Shown: positions 16,774 to 26,020, counted from the first letter of the stretch. The stretch: 64,000 bases of DNA from Alistipes sp. (GCA_017520545.1 JAFXFM010000004.1:124001-188000); one strand, 5' to 3'. Numbers and translations are program-made. The notes: generated from the letters alone by a model not told the origin.

Positions 16774-18999
16774 CTATTTCACCTCCACCCTGCTTTTGGT
16801 TGGGAGTAGCTCGTAGGTATAACCCTCGGGAAGAGATATTTTGACATTGAACTCACCATTGCGCTGTCTCCACTCGACCTCTATCTGCTCATCACCGACA
16901 GGTATCGAGCCCTTGCACCACTCCAAACCACTGTCGATAAAACGCAATCGAACCTTACGCTCGCAAGGTAGCACCTCATATACGCCCAGAACATCGCGAT
17001 ACAACACATTCGTCAAGTGCGAAGCAAATCCGTGGTTGCAGCTTGCATTTGCACGCAAACTCTCCCACAATGTTCCTGTGCGAGTAGCCATAGATTTATA
17101 GGTGGCGATAGATTCGTCAAGAATCTGCTTCGACAGTCCACACCTCGACAACAACTCCAGACGAAGATAGCTTCCGATAAAGGCGTTGATTGGATGGAGG
17201 TCCGAATACAACCCCCGCTCTACTCTGCCCGGAACAACCTCATCGCGCAGACGAGCCCACAATGCAGGGTGGCTCTCCGGTGATGCCACACCAAAGAAAT
17301 ATGCATAATACTGGCAGACTTCGGTATGTTCGCCGCTCAACACCAACTCTCCCTTTTCGTTACGCAGAGCATTATCCACAAAGTACTCGCCATCGAACGA
17401 TTGGCGCAGTATCTCCTTGCGGATAGCAGCAACCTGCTCAGCAAGTGATTTATCACCATAAAGGCGCGACACAGTATCGAGCATCTCGGCATAGAGCATA
17501 TTCGATGGATAGCTGACGTCCTGCACCAATTTATTAGCGTGCGACCACTCAATAAAGACCCATTTCGGCAACTTCTCGAGCAAACCATCTTCGTTCAAGT
17601 ATGGACGGAAGAACGCCACCAATTCGTATACTCGAGTGCGTGCTCGGTCGATCGTTACGCGGTCGCCAGTACGCTTCAAATACTCCTCCAGCTCCAACAC
17701 AAACCACATAGCCCAATTCGGAATGTAGTTGTGGTTACGATGGTCGGCAGGATAGCACATAGGCAACATACCATTGTCGATATCCTTAAATTCGGTTGGA
17801 AGCAGGAAATTTTCGATAAAGTTGCGTTCAATACGGCTCTTGCCCGACAAGGCGAACTCCACACGTCCTGTAAAGTAGCTGTCGCACAACCACCCTGCAC
17901 GCTCGCGCGAGGGGCAGTCCATATAGATATCGAGAGCATTTTGGCGATAGGTTTCGCGTGCCGCCTCGAATATAAAGTTCAAATCTGCATTGCTCGACTC
18001 GAACTTTGCGCGGTGGCAGTCGGAGTTGCAGTAGTCGCGCATCGAAATCTCCTCAACCTTAACCGCACCCTCCTCGGCAAAGACCTCAACATATTGCATT
18101 GTATATGGCTCGAATGACTCCAACTCGTACTCACCCACCTCCAAGTTGTAAACGAGGTATGATCTCCAACCTAAACGGCGCTTCATAACACGGCCATCTT
18201 TGCCCAAAATCTCGTCGAAACGGAACATTAGTTGCGTAGGTTTAGCAACTTTCACCTTCGCACGTAGAAAACCGCTACTGTTGGTTGCAAATTTATAGAG
18301 CGTCCTGCCATCAATACACTTTGCACTATGCAAACGGTAGTCGGGATACGCCACACCTCGGGGTAGTAGCGCCTTGTAGTTCTGACTAACGAGCCTCTCG
18401 GGTGCAACATCTGTCCTCCACTCTTTGTCGGTAGCCCAATCATTGTAGTGGCTATCTAAGTTGTACACCTCCGAGTATGTGCGCTGAAACGAGAACTTCG
18501 GAACATCTGCCACACGCTGACCGAAGGCATACGCCACAAAATCTCTGCCCGTAGCGGCTATCACCACACCATCTATCTCCACCTCTGCCAGCAAGAAAGA
18601 GGGTTGGTCAAGCAGATAGTAGCTTGGGCAATTGTAGCCTGCCACCTCGATAGCCACAACATTTTTGCCTCGACGCAGATAGGGTTTAAGGTCGTAAATA
18701 TCAATCCGATAGAAGTCGTGTGCAGCTACACACGGTCCGTGTGCCACAAACTCACCATTCACTCGCAAACGGTAGTCGCACGATGCCGTAAGGCGAATTA
18801 CAGCCTGCTTTGACACCCTGCCTACATTTACTACTTCACGGAACGACAATGTTAGGTTCTGCTCCTTTTCGCGACCTTCACTCCAAACAGGTATCGCCTT
18901 GACGAAACTATCACTTTGAGGCGAATCGGCATTGCCGTAGGCGATAGAATAGAGTGGTAAAAATAGTAGCAGTAGCAGCGTTTTTAGGTAATCAGCCAT
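16774..18999 (-). CDS. GH78-like alpha-L-rhamnosidase family protein
   Basis: The protein has 741 residues from the ATG at 18999; an in-frame TTG lies six bases further up. It begins with a signal peptide (DYLKTLLLLLFLPLYSIAYG). An N-terminal beta-sandwich (YRLRVNGEFVAHGP, RRGKNVVAIEVAGYN) resembles the lectin-like domain of bacterial rhamnosidases. The (alpha/alpha)6 barrel begins near residue 330 and has the GH78 hallmark DCPSRERAGWLCD at about 363-375. A C-terminal beta domain follows. The action is probably exo-release of rhamnose or a related deoxyhexose in the periplasm. It lies 38 nt downstream of the EEP lipoprotein gene on the same strand, so it may be co-transcribed with it. Confidence 0.8.
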   Translation of the reverse strand: MADYLKTLLLLLFLPLYSIAYGNADSPQSDSFVKAIPVWSEGREKEQNLTLSFREVVNVGRVSKQAVIRLTASCDYRLRVNGEFVAHGPCVAAHDFYRIDIYDLKPYLRRGKNVVAIEVAGYNCPSYYLLDQPSFLLAEVEIDGVVIAATGRDFVAYAFGQRVADVPKFSFQRTYSEVYNLDSHYNDWATDKEWRTDVAPERLVSQNYKALLPRGVAYPDYRLHSAKCIDGRTLYKFATNSSGFLRAKVKVAKPTQLMFRFDEILGKDGRVMKRRLGWRSYLVYNLEVGEYELESFEPYTMQYVEVFAEEGAVKVEEISMRDYCNSDCHRAKFESSNADLNFIFEAARETYRQNALDIYMDCPSRERAGWLCDSYFTGRVEFALSGKSRIERNFIENFLLPTEFKDIDNGMLPMCYPADHRNHNYIPNWAMWFVLELEEYLKRTGDRVTIDRARTRVYELVAFFRPYLNEDGLLEKLPKWVFIEWSHANKLVQDVSYPSNMLYAEMLDTVSRLYGDKSLAEQVAAIRKEILRQSFDGEYFVDNALRNEKGELVLSGEHTEVCQYYAYFFGVASPESHPALWARLRDEVVPGRVERGLYSDLHPINAFIGSYLRLELLSRCGLSKQILDESIATYKSMATRTGTLWESLRANASCNHGFASHLTNVLYRDVLGVYEVLPCERKVRLRFIDSGLEWCKGSIPVGDEQIEVEWRQRNGEFNVKISLPEGYTYELLPTKSRVEVK

Positions 19000-19037
19000 T
19001 ACCAAAACAATTTTTGTGGGTTATTGGATATATACTA

Positions 19038-19943
19038 TTATTTCAATTTGATAATAGTATAGATTGGGTAGTGGTCCGAAACAAACTTCACATTGTTGTA
19101 TGTATCTTTGATTGTGCGATACTCCACCGGATTTTTGAGCTCCTTATCGTAATATATGTGGTCAATCTTCAATGTTTTGGTCTCTGACTCGAAACTGTTT
19201 GTTGTACCATAGTTATCGGTACGATTAGCGTAGCTTCGGGCGTTCTTCATATAACCACTTATCGCTTTAAGAGCATCGTGAGTAGCACTGACATTGAGAT
19301 CGCCCGTAAGGAAGATAGGCATTTTACCCTTATACTCCTCGAACTTTTTAGAGATAAGTTTCATACCTTCAATCTGCGCCTTCTCAACCTCGTGATCGAG
19401 ATGCGTATTGATATAGAAGAACTGCTCGCCGGTCTGAATATGTTCAAACAATCCCCAAGTAGCTGTTCGGTAATAGTTTGCACCCCATCCCTTCGAAGGT
19501 GTATCGGGGGTTTCGGAGAGCCAAAATGTGCCAACCTCTATCTTCTTTATAACACTCTTGTCATAAAGGATACCCGGGCACTCACCAGCACCGGACTCCT
19601 TGCCGGTTTGGCGATTTACACCATAACCATCGTAGCCTTCGCTCCTTAACTGACTCTTAATCCACTCCCACTGTGTGCTATACACCGCCTCTTGAAAGCC
19701 AATGATGCTCGGCTTATGGTCCTTGATAAGTGCTATACACGCATCTTTGCGGTTATCCCAATGGTTCGGCGTACCTTTGTCCATTGCAGAGGTGCGAACA
19801 TTGAAACTCATAATTTTAATTTCGTTCTCCTTGGCATACTTCTGATACTTCGATGCAGGTGGGGTTGAAGGTGCCGGTTCTTCTGTATCACCACATCCCG
19901 ATACAAGCATTACAATACTCAATAAAATAAATATCTTCTTCAT
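19038..19943 (-). CDS. Endonuclease/exonuclease/phosphatase (EEP) family lipoprotein
   Basis: The protein has 301 residues from the ATG at 19943, chosen because the signal peptide with lipobox (MKKIFILLSIVMLVSGC) starts there. The frame extends to 20021 but would overlap ygiQ. EEP motifs are in order: MSFNVRTSAMDK, IIGFQEAV, YINTHLDHE, LTGDLNVSATHDAL, KIDHIYYD and VSDHYPIYTII. These are the metal-binding and catalytic Asp/His/Asn residues of the DNase I-like fold. Secreted members act on nucleic acids, sphingomyelin or inositol phosphates, and the substrate here is open. It follows ygiQ by 13 nt and precedes the GH78-like gene. Confidence 0.85.
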   Translation of the reverse strand: MKKIFILLSIVMLVSGCGDTEEPAPSTPPASKYQKYAKENEIKIMSFNVRTSAMDKGTPNHWDNRKDACIALIKDHKPSIIGFQEAVYSTQWEWIKSQLRSEGYDGYGVNRQTGKESGAGECPGILYDKSVIKKIEVGTFWLSETPDTPSKGWGANYYRTATWGLFEHIQTGEQFFYINTHLDHEVEKAQIEGMKLISKKFEEYKGKMPIFLTGDLNVSATHDALKAISGYMKNARSYANRTDNYGTTNSFESETKTLKIDHIYYDKELKNPVEYRTIKDTYNNVKFVSDHYPIYTIIKLK

Positions 19944-19956
19944 ACTATTTAGTGTT

Positions 19957-21666
19957 TTAGTGTTGTTTCTTGAAAAAATATTGTTTTTGTTTGCGTTTGT
20001 CATCTTGCGAACGAGCAACATAGACCTTCTCGCCCGTGTATGGGTTTTCGCCCGTGTAGAACATCACCGACGAGAGCGTCATCGGCGTAGGGGTCAGGTC
20101 CTGCACCTGCTCCAACGTGAAGTGCAATTTGCCAAGCACCTTTTGCGACAAGGCTCGCATATCCGCCTCACGACACCCCGGGTGCGACGATATAAAGTAT
20201 GGTATCAGCTGATAACGCAGCCCATTCTCGCGGCAAATTTTGTTGAATTTTTGGTTCAACTCCTCGAACAATGAGAATGACGGCTTGCGCATCAACTGTA
20301 ACACCCCCTCCTCGGTATGCTCGGGCGCAACCTTCAATCGTCCCGATGTATGATGCACCACAACCTCGCGCAGATACTCTGAATTGTCGAACAAATCGTA
20401 GCGAATACCGCTACCAATATAGGCGTGTTTCACCCCTTTGAAGGTGCGGATTTTGCGATACAAATCGAGTAGTGGGCGGTGGTCGTTATTGAGGTTCGGG
20501 CAGACCTTTGGGTGCAGGCACGACGGGCGCACACACTTGGCACACGCTGCTCTGTTCTTGCCACCCAAGCCGTACATATTTGCCGAAGGGCCTCCGATAT
20601 CGGTGATTGTGCCGTGAAAGTCGGGCATCTCGGTTATCGCCTGCACCTCACGCATAATCGACGCCTCGCTGCGCGACGATATAAACTTGCCTTGATGAGC
20701 CGAGATAGTGCAGAACGAGCAACCTCCAAAGCAACCACGATGGATATTTACCGAGTGCTTAATCATCTCCCACGCAGGGATATCGCCACGACCTTTGTAG
20801 CGTGGATGGGGCGCTCGCATATATGGAAGGTCGAATGCCGAATCCAACTCCTCGCTCGAAAGTGCCGAGTGCATAGGGTTTATGACAATATAGTCGTTGC
20901 CCGTACGCTCTACCAAGATATTTTCGCTTTCGAGGCGGTTGCTCTCCACCTCCTCTTTCGTAAAGTTCTCGCCAAAGGCTCGCTTATCCTTTTTGCACTG
21001 CTCAAACGAGTGTAACATCATAACCTTCTCGCTCGGCAAAGCCTCAACAAACCTCTTGTCCGCAACAAAACCCACCTGCTTCAAACCACGCAACAACTTG
21101 GCATTGTAGCCATTGCGCATTGCGCGTGCCACCTCGCGGATAACCTTCTCGCCCATTCCGTAGAGCAAAAAATCGGCTCCACTCTCGACCAGAATCGAAG
21201 GTTTCAGTCCGTCTTGCCAATAGTCGTAGTGGGTAAGTCGGCGCAACGAAGCCTCGATACCTCCAATCAGCACAGGTGTCGTCGGAAAGAGATTTTTCAG
21301 GATTTTCGTATAGGTGGTAACTGCGTAGTCTGGGCGGAAACCTGCTGCACCACCTGCGGTGTAGGCATCGTTCGAACGAAGTCGCTTATTGGCGGTGTAG
21401 TGGTTCACCATCGAATCCATTACGCCAGCCGTAACACAGAAGCAAAGGCGCGGAGTGCCGAACTTCTTGAAGTCGCGCAAATCATCTCGCCAATTGGGCT
21501 GCGGCACAACCGCCACACGCAACCCCTCGTCCTCGAAGAGTCGCGACACCACCGCCGTACCGAACGACGGGTGGTCGATGTAGGCATCGCCCGAGAAGAG
21601 AACTATATCGACATAGTCCCACCCAAGTGCACGCATCTCCTTAACGGTTGTTGGCAGAAAAGACAT
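19957..21666 (-). CDS. ygiQ: YgiQ-type radical SAM protein (UPF0313)
   Basis: The protein has 569 residues. The N-terminal region (FLPTTVKEMRALGWDYVDIVLFSGD) is characteristic of YgiQ. The radical SAM cluster motif is in HRGCFGGCSFCTIS, with a downstream cysteine-rich block (CAKCVRPSCLHPKVCPN) that may bind a further cluster. The reaction of the family is not established. The gene leads a likely ygiQ-EEP-GH78 unit; its promoter box is at 21687-21694. Confidence 0.9.
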   Translation of the reverse strand: MSFLPTTVKEMRALGWDYVDIVLFSGDAYIDHPSFGTAVVSRLFEDEGLRVAVVPQPNWRDDLRDFKKFGTPRLCFCVTAGVMDSMVNHYTANKRLRSNDAYTAGGAAGFRPDYAVTTYTKILKNLFPTTPVLIGGIEASLRRLTHYDYWQDGLKPSILVESGADFLLYGMGEKVIREVARAMRNGYNAKLLRGLKQVGFVADKRFVEALPSEKVMMLHSFEQCKKDKRAFGENFTKEEVESNRLESENILVERTGNDYIVINPMHSALSSEELDSAFDLPYMRAPHPRYKGRGDIPAWEMIKHSVNIHRGCFGGCSFCTISAHQGKFISSRSEASIMREVQAITEMPDFHGTITDIGGPSANMYGLGGKNRAACAKCVRPSCLHPKVCPNLNNDHRPLLDLYRKIRTFKGVKHAYIGSGIRYDLFDNSEYLREVVVHHTSGRLKVAPEHTEEGVLQLMRKPSFSLFEELNQKFNKICRENGLRYQLIPYFISSHPGCREADMRALSQKVLGKLHFTLEQVQDLTPTPMTLSSVMFYTGENPYTGEKVYVARSQDDKRKQKQYFFKKQH

Positions 21667-21686
21667 AGCAGTTAACTTTGTAACTG

Positions 21687-21694
21687 CAAAATTA
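21687..21694 (-). promoter_or_regulatory. -7 box of ygiQ
   Basis: The minus strand reads TAATTTTG then C, 20 nt upstream of the ygiQ ATG. Confidence 0.6.
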
Positions 21695-21722
21695 AGAATT
21701 AAAAATTAAAATTTAAAAGTTG

Positions 21723-21912
21723 TGTCGGCAAAAATGATAATGACATCCGGGCTTGCGCCCTTAATGGCACACAATGGCATTCGCAGTCTGCGACTGCTGA
21801 ATGACAAAAAATAACCAAATGTCGGCTTGCCATTCAGCGAGTGGAACGAGCGATTGCCATTCGTTGTCATTCAGCGACCATCGGGAGCGAATGCCATTTA
21901 TTTCTGCCGACA
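21723..21912. repeat. 190-bp nested palindromic element
   Basis: Outer arms are TGTCGGCA and TGCCGACA. Inside them are TGGCATTCGC and GCGAATGCCA, then GCTGAATGACAA and TTGTCATTCAGC. Single small hairpins are also present (GGGCTTGCGCCC and GCAGTCTGCGACTGC). There is no reading frame. It resembles a non-autonomous palindromic or REP-like element. Confidence 0.65.
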
Positions 21913-22014
21913 ACTTTGCAACTCTCAAAAATAATTTCTAAATTTGTGAAACAGTAAAACAAAAAAGAATTTGCCTATGAAACATCGCGTATAATTTGAT
22001 ACGCACATTTTAGA

Positions 22015-22193
22015 CATATTGGAAAAGCGTTTTAGCTTTATTCTGCTACCTAGAAGTTTGGCGACTAAATAGAAACAGCAGGGATATTGCAAGAATGCTC
22101 GCACTATACGGTGCGGGCTTTTAGATATTCTGCTGTTAGGTTACGCCAAACACCTTAGGTAGGGAATATTCTAAAAGTTCCGCGCTTTTTTTG
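22015..22193 (+). ncRNA. Candidate 6S-like regulatory RNA
   Basis: About 180 nt can fold into one long rod with internal bulges. The 5' arm segments GGAAAAGCG, TTTTAG, ATTC, CTACCTA, GTTTGGCG and AACAGCAG pair in order with the 3' segments CTGCTGTT, CGCCAAAC, TTAGGTAG, GAAT, CTAAAA and CGCTTTT. The apex is the hairpin CGCACTATACGGTGCG. A T-run ends it near 22193. Size and rod shape fit 6S RNA, which binds RNA polymerase, and the Bacteroidales candidates for it. A weak TAnnTTTG-like box (TAATTTG) lies near 21992. The identification is from structure only. Confidence 0.5.
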
Positions 22194-22275
22194 TGCGTAT
22201 TACTCATACTTACACTTAAAAGGAACAACAGAGTATAAAAAGTAAGTGAAAAACAGTTAAAAAACTTAAACTATT

Positions 22276-22680
22276 ATGAAAAAGGCGTGTATTATCATAC
22301 TGTCAGCTATTTTTACAATTTTCAATTTTTTAATAGCCTCTGCAAGAACACCAGAATCACCGCAATCCAACGGATCTCTCCAACAAACGACAGCGTACTA
22401 CCAATGTTATAACAAAGAGGTAAAAGCAGTACCTATTCGTGTTAAGTTCGAGAGTAATTGGTATGGTTCAAGTATAAAACTTGCCGAAGTGTATGCTTAC
22501 AATGCTGCCGCTGGAAGACGTATGTGGACTACTGCTATTAGTGGAACTGTAAGAGAATGTGATGAAAAAGGACCAAATGGAAATCACTATTTCTACAAGG
22601 CACTTGTAACAGCTAGTAGCATAGGCGATATGAGTGCAGGAGGAACAGGTGGTCAGGTTTGGATTTATTTCAATCTATAA
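22276..22680 (+). CDS. Small secreted protein of unknown function
   Basis: The 134-residue protein has a clear signal peptide (MKKACIIILSAIFTIFNFLIASA) and a mature part of about 110 residues rich in Tyr, Ser and Gly (YYQCYNKEVKAVPIRVKFES, AEVYAYNAAAGRRMW, MSAGGTGGQVWIYFNL). I see no known domain. Base composition is more AT-rich than most neighbours, which could mean recent acquisition. It follows the 6S-like RNA and ends before a perfect terminator. No partner gene is evident. Confidence 0.7.
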   Translation: MKKACIIILSAIFTIFNFLIASARTPESPQSNGSLQQTTAYYQCYNKEVKAVPIRVKFESNWYGSSIKLAEVYAYNAAAGRRMWTTAISGTVRECDEKGPNGNHYFYKALVTASSIGDMSAGGTGGQVWIYFNL

Positions 22681-22730
22681 TCGTGATTGAGCTATTTAGT
22701 GTCAATCCATAAGCAACAATACATAAGAGC

Positions 22731-22760
22731 ATCGCCTCGCAGTTTACTCTGCGAGGCGAT
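22731..22760. terminator. Bidirectional terminator between the secreted protein and rluD
   Basis: A perfect 12-bp stem (ATCGCCTCGCAG) surrounds a TTTACT loop, between convergent genes. Confidence 0.85.
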
Positions 22761-22789
22761 AATTTCATTCTGCATTTTTAATTTTGCAT

Positions 22790-23923
22790 TTATTCAAAAG
22801 CACTCGCTTTTGAATAGTTGTCCCACTTCTCCAAGACCGCCTTAAAGTCGGCAGGAAGGTCGAGTGTAAACTCCTTATACTCGCCTGTGGTTGGGTGTTC
22901 GAAGCCGAGCAAGCGAGCGTGAAGAGCGTGGCGCGGCATCGTCTCGAAGCAGTTTTCTATAAACTGCTTATACTTCGAGAAGGTCGTACCCTTCAATATC
23001 TTGTCGCCACCATATCGCTCGTCGTTGAAGAGCGGGTGGCCGATATACTGCATATGTACACGAATTTGGTGCGTACGTCCCGTTTCGAGGCGGCACTCCA
23101 CCAAGGTTACATATCCGTAGCGTTTCAGCACGCGGTAGTGTGTAACGGCGTGTTTACCCTCCGAGCCATCGGCAAAGACATACATCTGGTGGCGATTTTT
23201 CGGATTACGACCGATATTGCCCGTAATTGTCCCCTCATCCTCTGCCAAGTTGCCCCACACAAGCGCGATATAGCGACGTTGCGTGGAGTGGAGAAAGAAT
23301 TGGTGCGAGAGGTGCTGGCACGCCTGCTCGTTCTTGCCCACAACGAGAATACCAGAGGTGTTCTTATCTATTCGATGCACCAAGCCGGCACGTTCGTTGC
23401 CCTGCTGGAACATCGGGTTATCCTTCAAGTGAAAAGTGAGCGCATTGACAAGCGTACCGCAATAGTTGCCGTGTCCGGGGTGGACGCACATTCCCGCCTC
23501 CTTGTTCACCACGATAACATCGTCGTCCTCGTACATAATGTCGATCGGAATATCCTCCGGCGTAAGCGTTACCTCGTAACGCGGGAATGCCAAGCGCATA
23601 GAGATGTGGTCGAAGGGTTTCACCTTGTACGACGCCTTCTGCGGCTTCTCGTTCACGAAGACTCCGCCATCGTCTATGGCATTTTGTATGCGGTTGCGCG
23701 AGCAGTTTTCGATATGCGTGGTCAAAAACTTATCCAAGCGCATCATCGACTGTCCCTTATCGACCGTTATGGCGTAATGCTCGTACAAGCCGTTCTCGTC
23801 GGGTTTCTGATCCGAAAGGAAACGTCGTGGCATAACGCCCACGCCCGACTCCTCGTCATCACCCTCAAAATCGACCTCGATATCCTCGTCCAACTCCTCG
23901 TCTATGTACTTCTCGTCTGCCAT
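22790..23923 (-). CDS. rluD: 23S rRNA pseudouridine synthase, RluD family
   Basis: The protein has 377 residues from the ATG at 23923; a TTG nine bases upstream is less likely. The acidic N-terminus (EELDEDIEVDFEGDDEESG) precedes an S4 RNA-binding domain (MMRLDKFLTTHIENCSRNRI) and the RluA-type catalytic domain with the motif LVHRIDKNTSGILVVGK, whose Asp is catalytic. It modifies uridines of 23S rRNA helix 69 in E. coli RluD. The gene is the last of the tgt-lptG-mqnE-PASTA-rluD run, 18 nt after the PASTA gene. Confidence 0.9.
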   Translation of the reverse strand: MADEKYIDEELDEDIEVDFEGDDEESGVGVMPRRFLSDQKPDENGLYEHYAITVDKGQSMMRLDKFLTTHIENCSRNRIQNAIDDGGVFVNEKPQKASYKVKPFDHISMRLAFPRYEVTLTPEDIPIDIMYEDDDVIVVNKEAGMCVHPGHGNYCGTLVNALTFHLKDNPMFQQGNERAGLVHRIDKNTSGILVVGKNEQACQHLSHQFFLHSTQRRYIALVWGNLAEDEGTITGNIGRNPKNRHQMYVFADGSEGKHAVTHYRVLKRYGYVTLVECRLETGRTHQIRVHMQYIGHPLFNDERYGGDKILKGTTFSKYKQFIENCFETMPRHALHARLLGFEHPTTGEYKEFTLDLPADFKAVLEKWDNYSKASAFE

Positions 23924-23941
23924 AATGCTCAATTATGAGAA

Positions 23942-24925
23942 CTACTGCTGTGGTTCTGCCGACGGCTCCGTCTTTGACTCCTCCGCACTCGTCTTCGGCT
24001 CCTCTGCCGCCGGTGCAGGTTGCTCGGCTGCGGTCAAAGAGTCGATTAACGCCTTCTCGTTGATGTTAGCCAGCGAATCCGCCTCCAACTTAGCCTTCAA
24101 CGCCTCCTCTGCGGCAGCCTTCTCGCTATCAGCAACAGATACCGATATCTTCTCGCCATCAATAGAGAGTTTCAACGATATGCTCTCGCCGTACCAAACC
24201 ATCTTGTTTGGACGCTCCGACTGATAATAGACCTTGGCATTGCTACGCTCGATTGCAGGTATTCCCTGATCGAAGGTAATCTCTCCGACATTGAGTCCCG
24301 ACTCCCAGATGCGGTTCTTCGCCTCGAAAATGGTCAGGCCCGTAAGTTGCGGAACAGCGATAGCGGTAGCCTTTGCCGCCACGCCAACCTTCAACACCAC
24401 TCCACTGCCAAGTATCGCCTCCAAGGTGCTACCCTGAACAATCTCCTTGTTGCCAACATACTCGCCAAGCACATAGTTTGTAGCCATATCGTGTACGTAG
24501 TCGATTCTCTCGATTGCGAAGCCCGCAGTTTCGAGCATATTCAAAGCCTGACGCAAGGTGCGCTTTGCAACATAAGGCACAACAGCCTTGCGCTGACTCA
24601 TCGAGCTGATAGTTACATAGATTTTACGTCCCGGCTTCACGACGGTACCCTCGACAGGGTGCTGTTCGAGCACTACCCCACCGGGATACGATGCTACGTA
24701 GAGCGAGTCGTTGATAACAATCTCCAAATCGCGACGGTCGGCAAAGTGCTCGGCATCGTCCATAGCCAAACCCACAAAACTCGGCACAATGCGACGTGCG
24801 CTATGGCGTGTGCCGAAGTCCATTGCATAGTACGCAACAGCAACCAAGCCTAAAACCACTATTACTGCCAATACGAGATGCTTGGCAATCAGATGATTTT
24901 GGAACCAATCAATAATCTTCTTCAT
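23942..24925 (-). CDS. PASTA domain membrane protein
   Basis: The protein has 327 residues. A short cytoplasmic start and one membrane helix (HLVLAVIVVLGLVAVAYYAM) precede three PASTA-type repeats of about 65-70 residues (VPSFVGLAMDDAEHFADRRD; VPYVAKRTLRQALNMLETAG; VPQLTGLTIFEAKNRIWESG). A Glu/Ala/Pro-rich tail (PAPAAEEPKTSAEES) ends it. In Gram-positives, PASTA repeats sense peptidoglycan fragments. Here there is no kinase domain, so it may be an envelope-associated sensor or scaffold. It lies 24 nt downstream of mqnE. Confidence 0.85.
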   Translation of the reverse strand: MKKIIDWFQNHLIAKHLVLAVIVVLGLVAVAYYAMDFGTRHSARRIVPSFVGLAMDDAEHFADRRDLEIVINDSLYVASYPGGVVLEQHPVEGTVVKPGRKIYVTISSMSQRKAVVPYVAKRTLRQALNMLETAGFAIERIDYVHDMATNYVLGEYVGNKEIVQGSTLEAILGSGVVLKVGVAAKATAIAVPQLTGLTIFEAKNRIWESGLNVGEITFDQGIPAIERSNAKVYYQSERPNKMVWYGESISLKLSIDGEKISVSVADSEKAAAEEALKAKLEADSLANINEKALIDSLTAAEQPAPAAEEPKTSAEESKTEPSAEPQQ

Positions 24926-24949
24926 AGTTCTATCCTTTTGTTATCTCTT

Positions 24950-26020
24950 CTAAATCTCGTTATAGTGAGTATCGCGCTCTACGGCCTTATATCCCGCTGC
25001 AGCGCACATCTTCTCTATCTCGGCAATGGTGAGGCGAGGTTGCGCATCTGCCGCTCCCGCCATCGAGTATATTTTTGTCGAGTCCTCTATTGTTCCGTCT
25101 ATATCGTCCGCACCAAACGACAGCGCCAACTCAGCCGTAGCCTTGCCATACATCACCCAATAGGCTTTGATGTGAAGAACGTTATCCAAAATAAGTCGGC
25201 TCATAGCCAAGGTGCGCATATCATCTACAACCGATGTCTCGCCCAAAGCCTCCAAACCATTGTTTGCACTGCGGAATTTCAGAGGAATAAAGGCATTAAA
25301 GCCGCCTGTTCTATCCTGCAACTCGCGCAAACGCAAGAGGTGATCGATGCGATGGTCGATGCTCTCAATGTGTCCGTATAGCATCGTGGCATTCGAGTCG
25401 AAGCCCAAGCGATGCGCCTTTTCGTGCATCTCCAACCACTCCGCGGACGAGCACTTGCCCGGACAAATCTCGGCACGAATCTTCTCGTCAAAAATCTCGG
25501 CTCCACCACCCGGAATAGACTCCATACCCGCCTCTTTCAGCAAGCGCAAGCCCTCCTCGATAGAGAGTCCCGCTTTGCGAATCATATAGTGTAGCTCCAC
25601 CGCCGTAAAGGCCTTAACACACACCTCGGGCATAATAGCCTTGATACGGCTAATCATCTCGGCATAGTAGTAGATATCGTGCTCCGGGTGCACTCCGCCA
25701 ACGATATGTATCTCGGTAGCACCGCTATCCTTGCGAGCCTCGACCTGCGCCAAAATCTCCTCCATTGAGTAGTCCCAGGCTCCTACCTCGCCCTTGCGAC
25801 GACGATACGAGCAAAATCGGCACTCGAAAAGACAGATATTTGTAGGTTCGAGGTGGAAATTCTTATTGTAATATACGGCATTGCCACTCTTGCGCACCTT
25901 CGCCTCGGTAGCCAAACGCGCCAGCAACCACAGCGGAGCCTCCTCCCAGAGGAGTTTAGCCTCGGCTGCATCTATACGCTCTCCACGCGATAACTTTGCG
26001 GCAATGCTCTCGATGTCCAT
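24950..26020 (-). CDS. mqnE: Aminofutalosine synthase, radical SAM
   Basis: The protein has 356 residues. The iron-sulfur cluster cysteines are in NICLFECRFC (Cys 63, 67, 70), in the CxxxCxxC spacing of the MqnE/MqnC/CofH group. Other family marks are HIVGGVHPEHDIYYY and KAFTAVELHYM. MqnE joins 3-(1-carboxyvinyl)oxybenzoate to SAM-derived adenosine in the futalosine route to menaquinone. MqnC is the nearest alternative, but the start region and the GGVHP motif favour MqnE. It overlaps the transcription unit of lptG tightly, with one base between stop and start. Confidence 0.82.
   Translation of the reverse strand: MDIESIAAKLSRGERIDAAEAKLLWEEAPLWLLARLATEAKVRKSGNAVYYNKNFHLEPTNICLFECRFCSYRRRKGEVGAWDYSMEEILAQVEARKDSGATEIHIVGGVHPEHDIYYYAEMISRIKAIMPEVCVKAFTAVELHYMIRKAGLSIEEGLRLLKEAGMESIPGGGAEIFDEKIRAEICPGKCSSAEWLEMHEKAHRLGFDSNATMLYGHIESIDHRIDHLLRLRELQDRTGGFNAFIPLKFRSANNGLEALGETSVVDDMRTLAMSRLILDNVLHIKAYWVMYGKATAELALSFGADDIDGTIEDSTKIYSMAGAADAQPRLTIAEIEKMCAAAGYKAVERDTHYNEI

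Noticed and set aside
19944-20021. Longer start for the EEP lipoprotein
   Set aside because: The extension overlaps ygiQ and would bury the signal peptide. The ATG at 19943 begins the lipobox signal.
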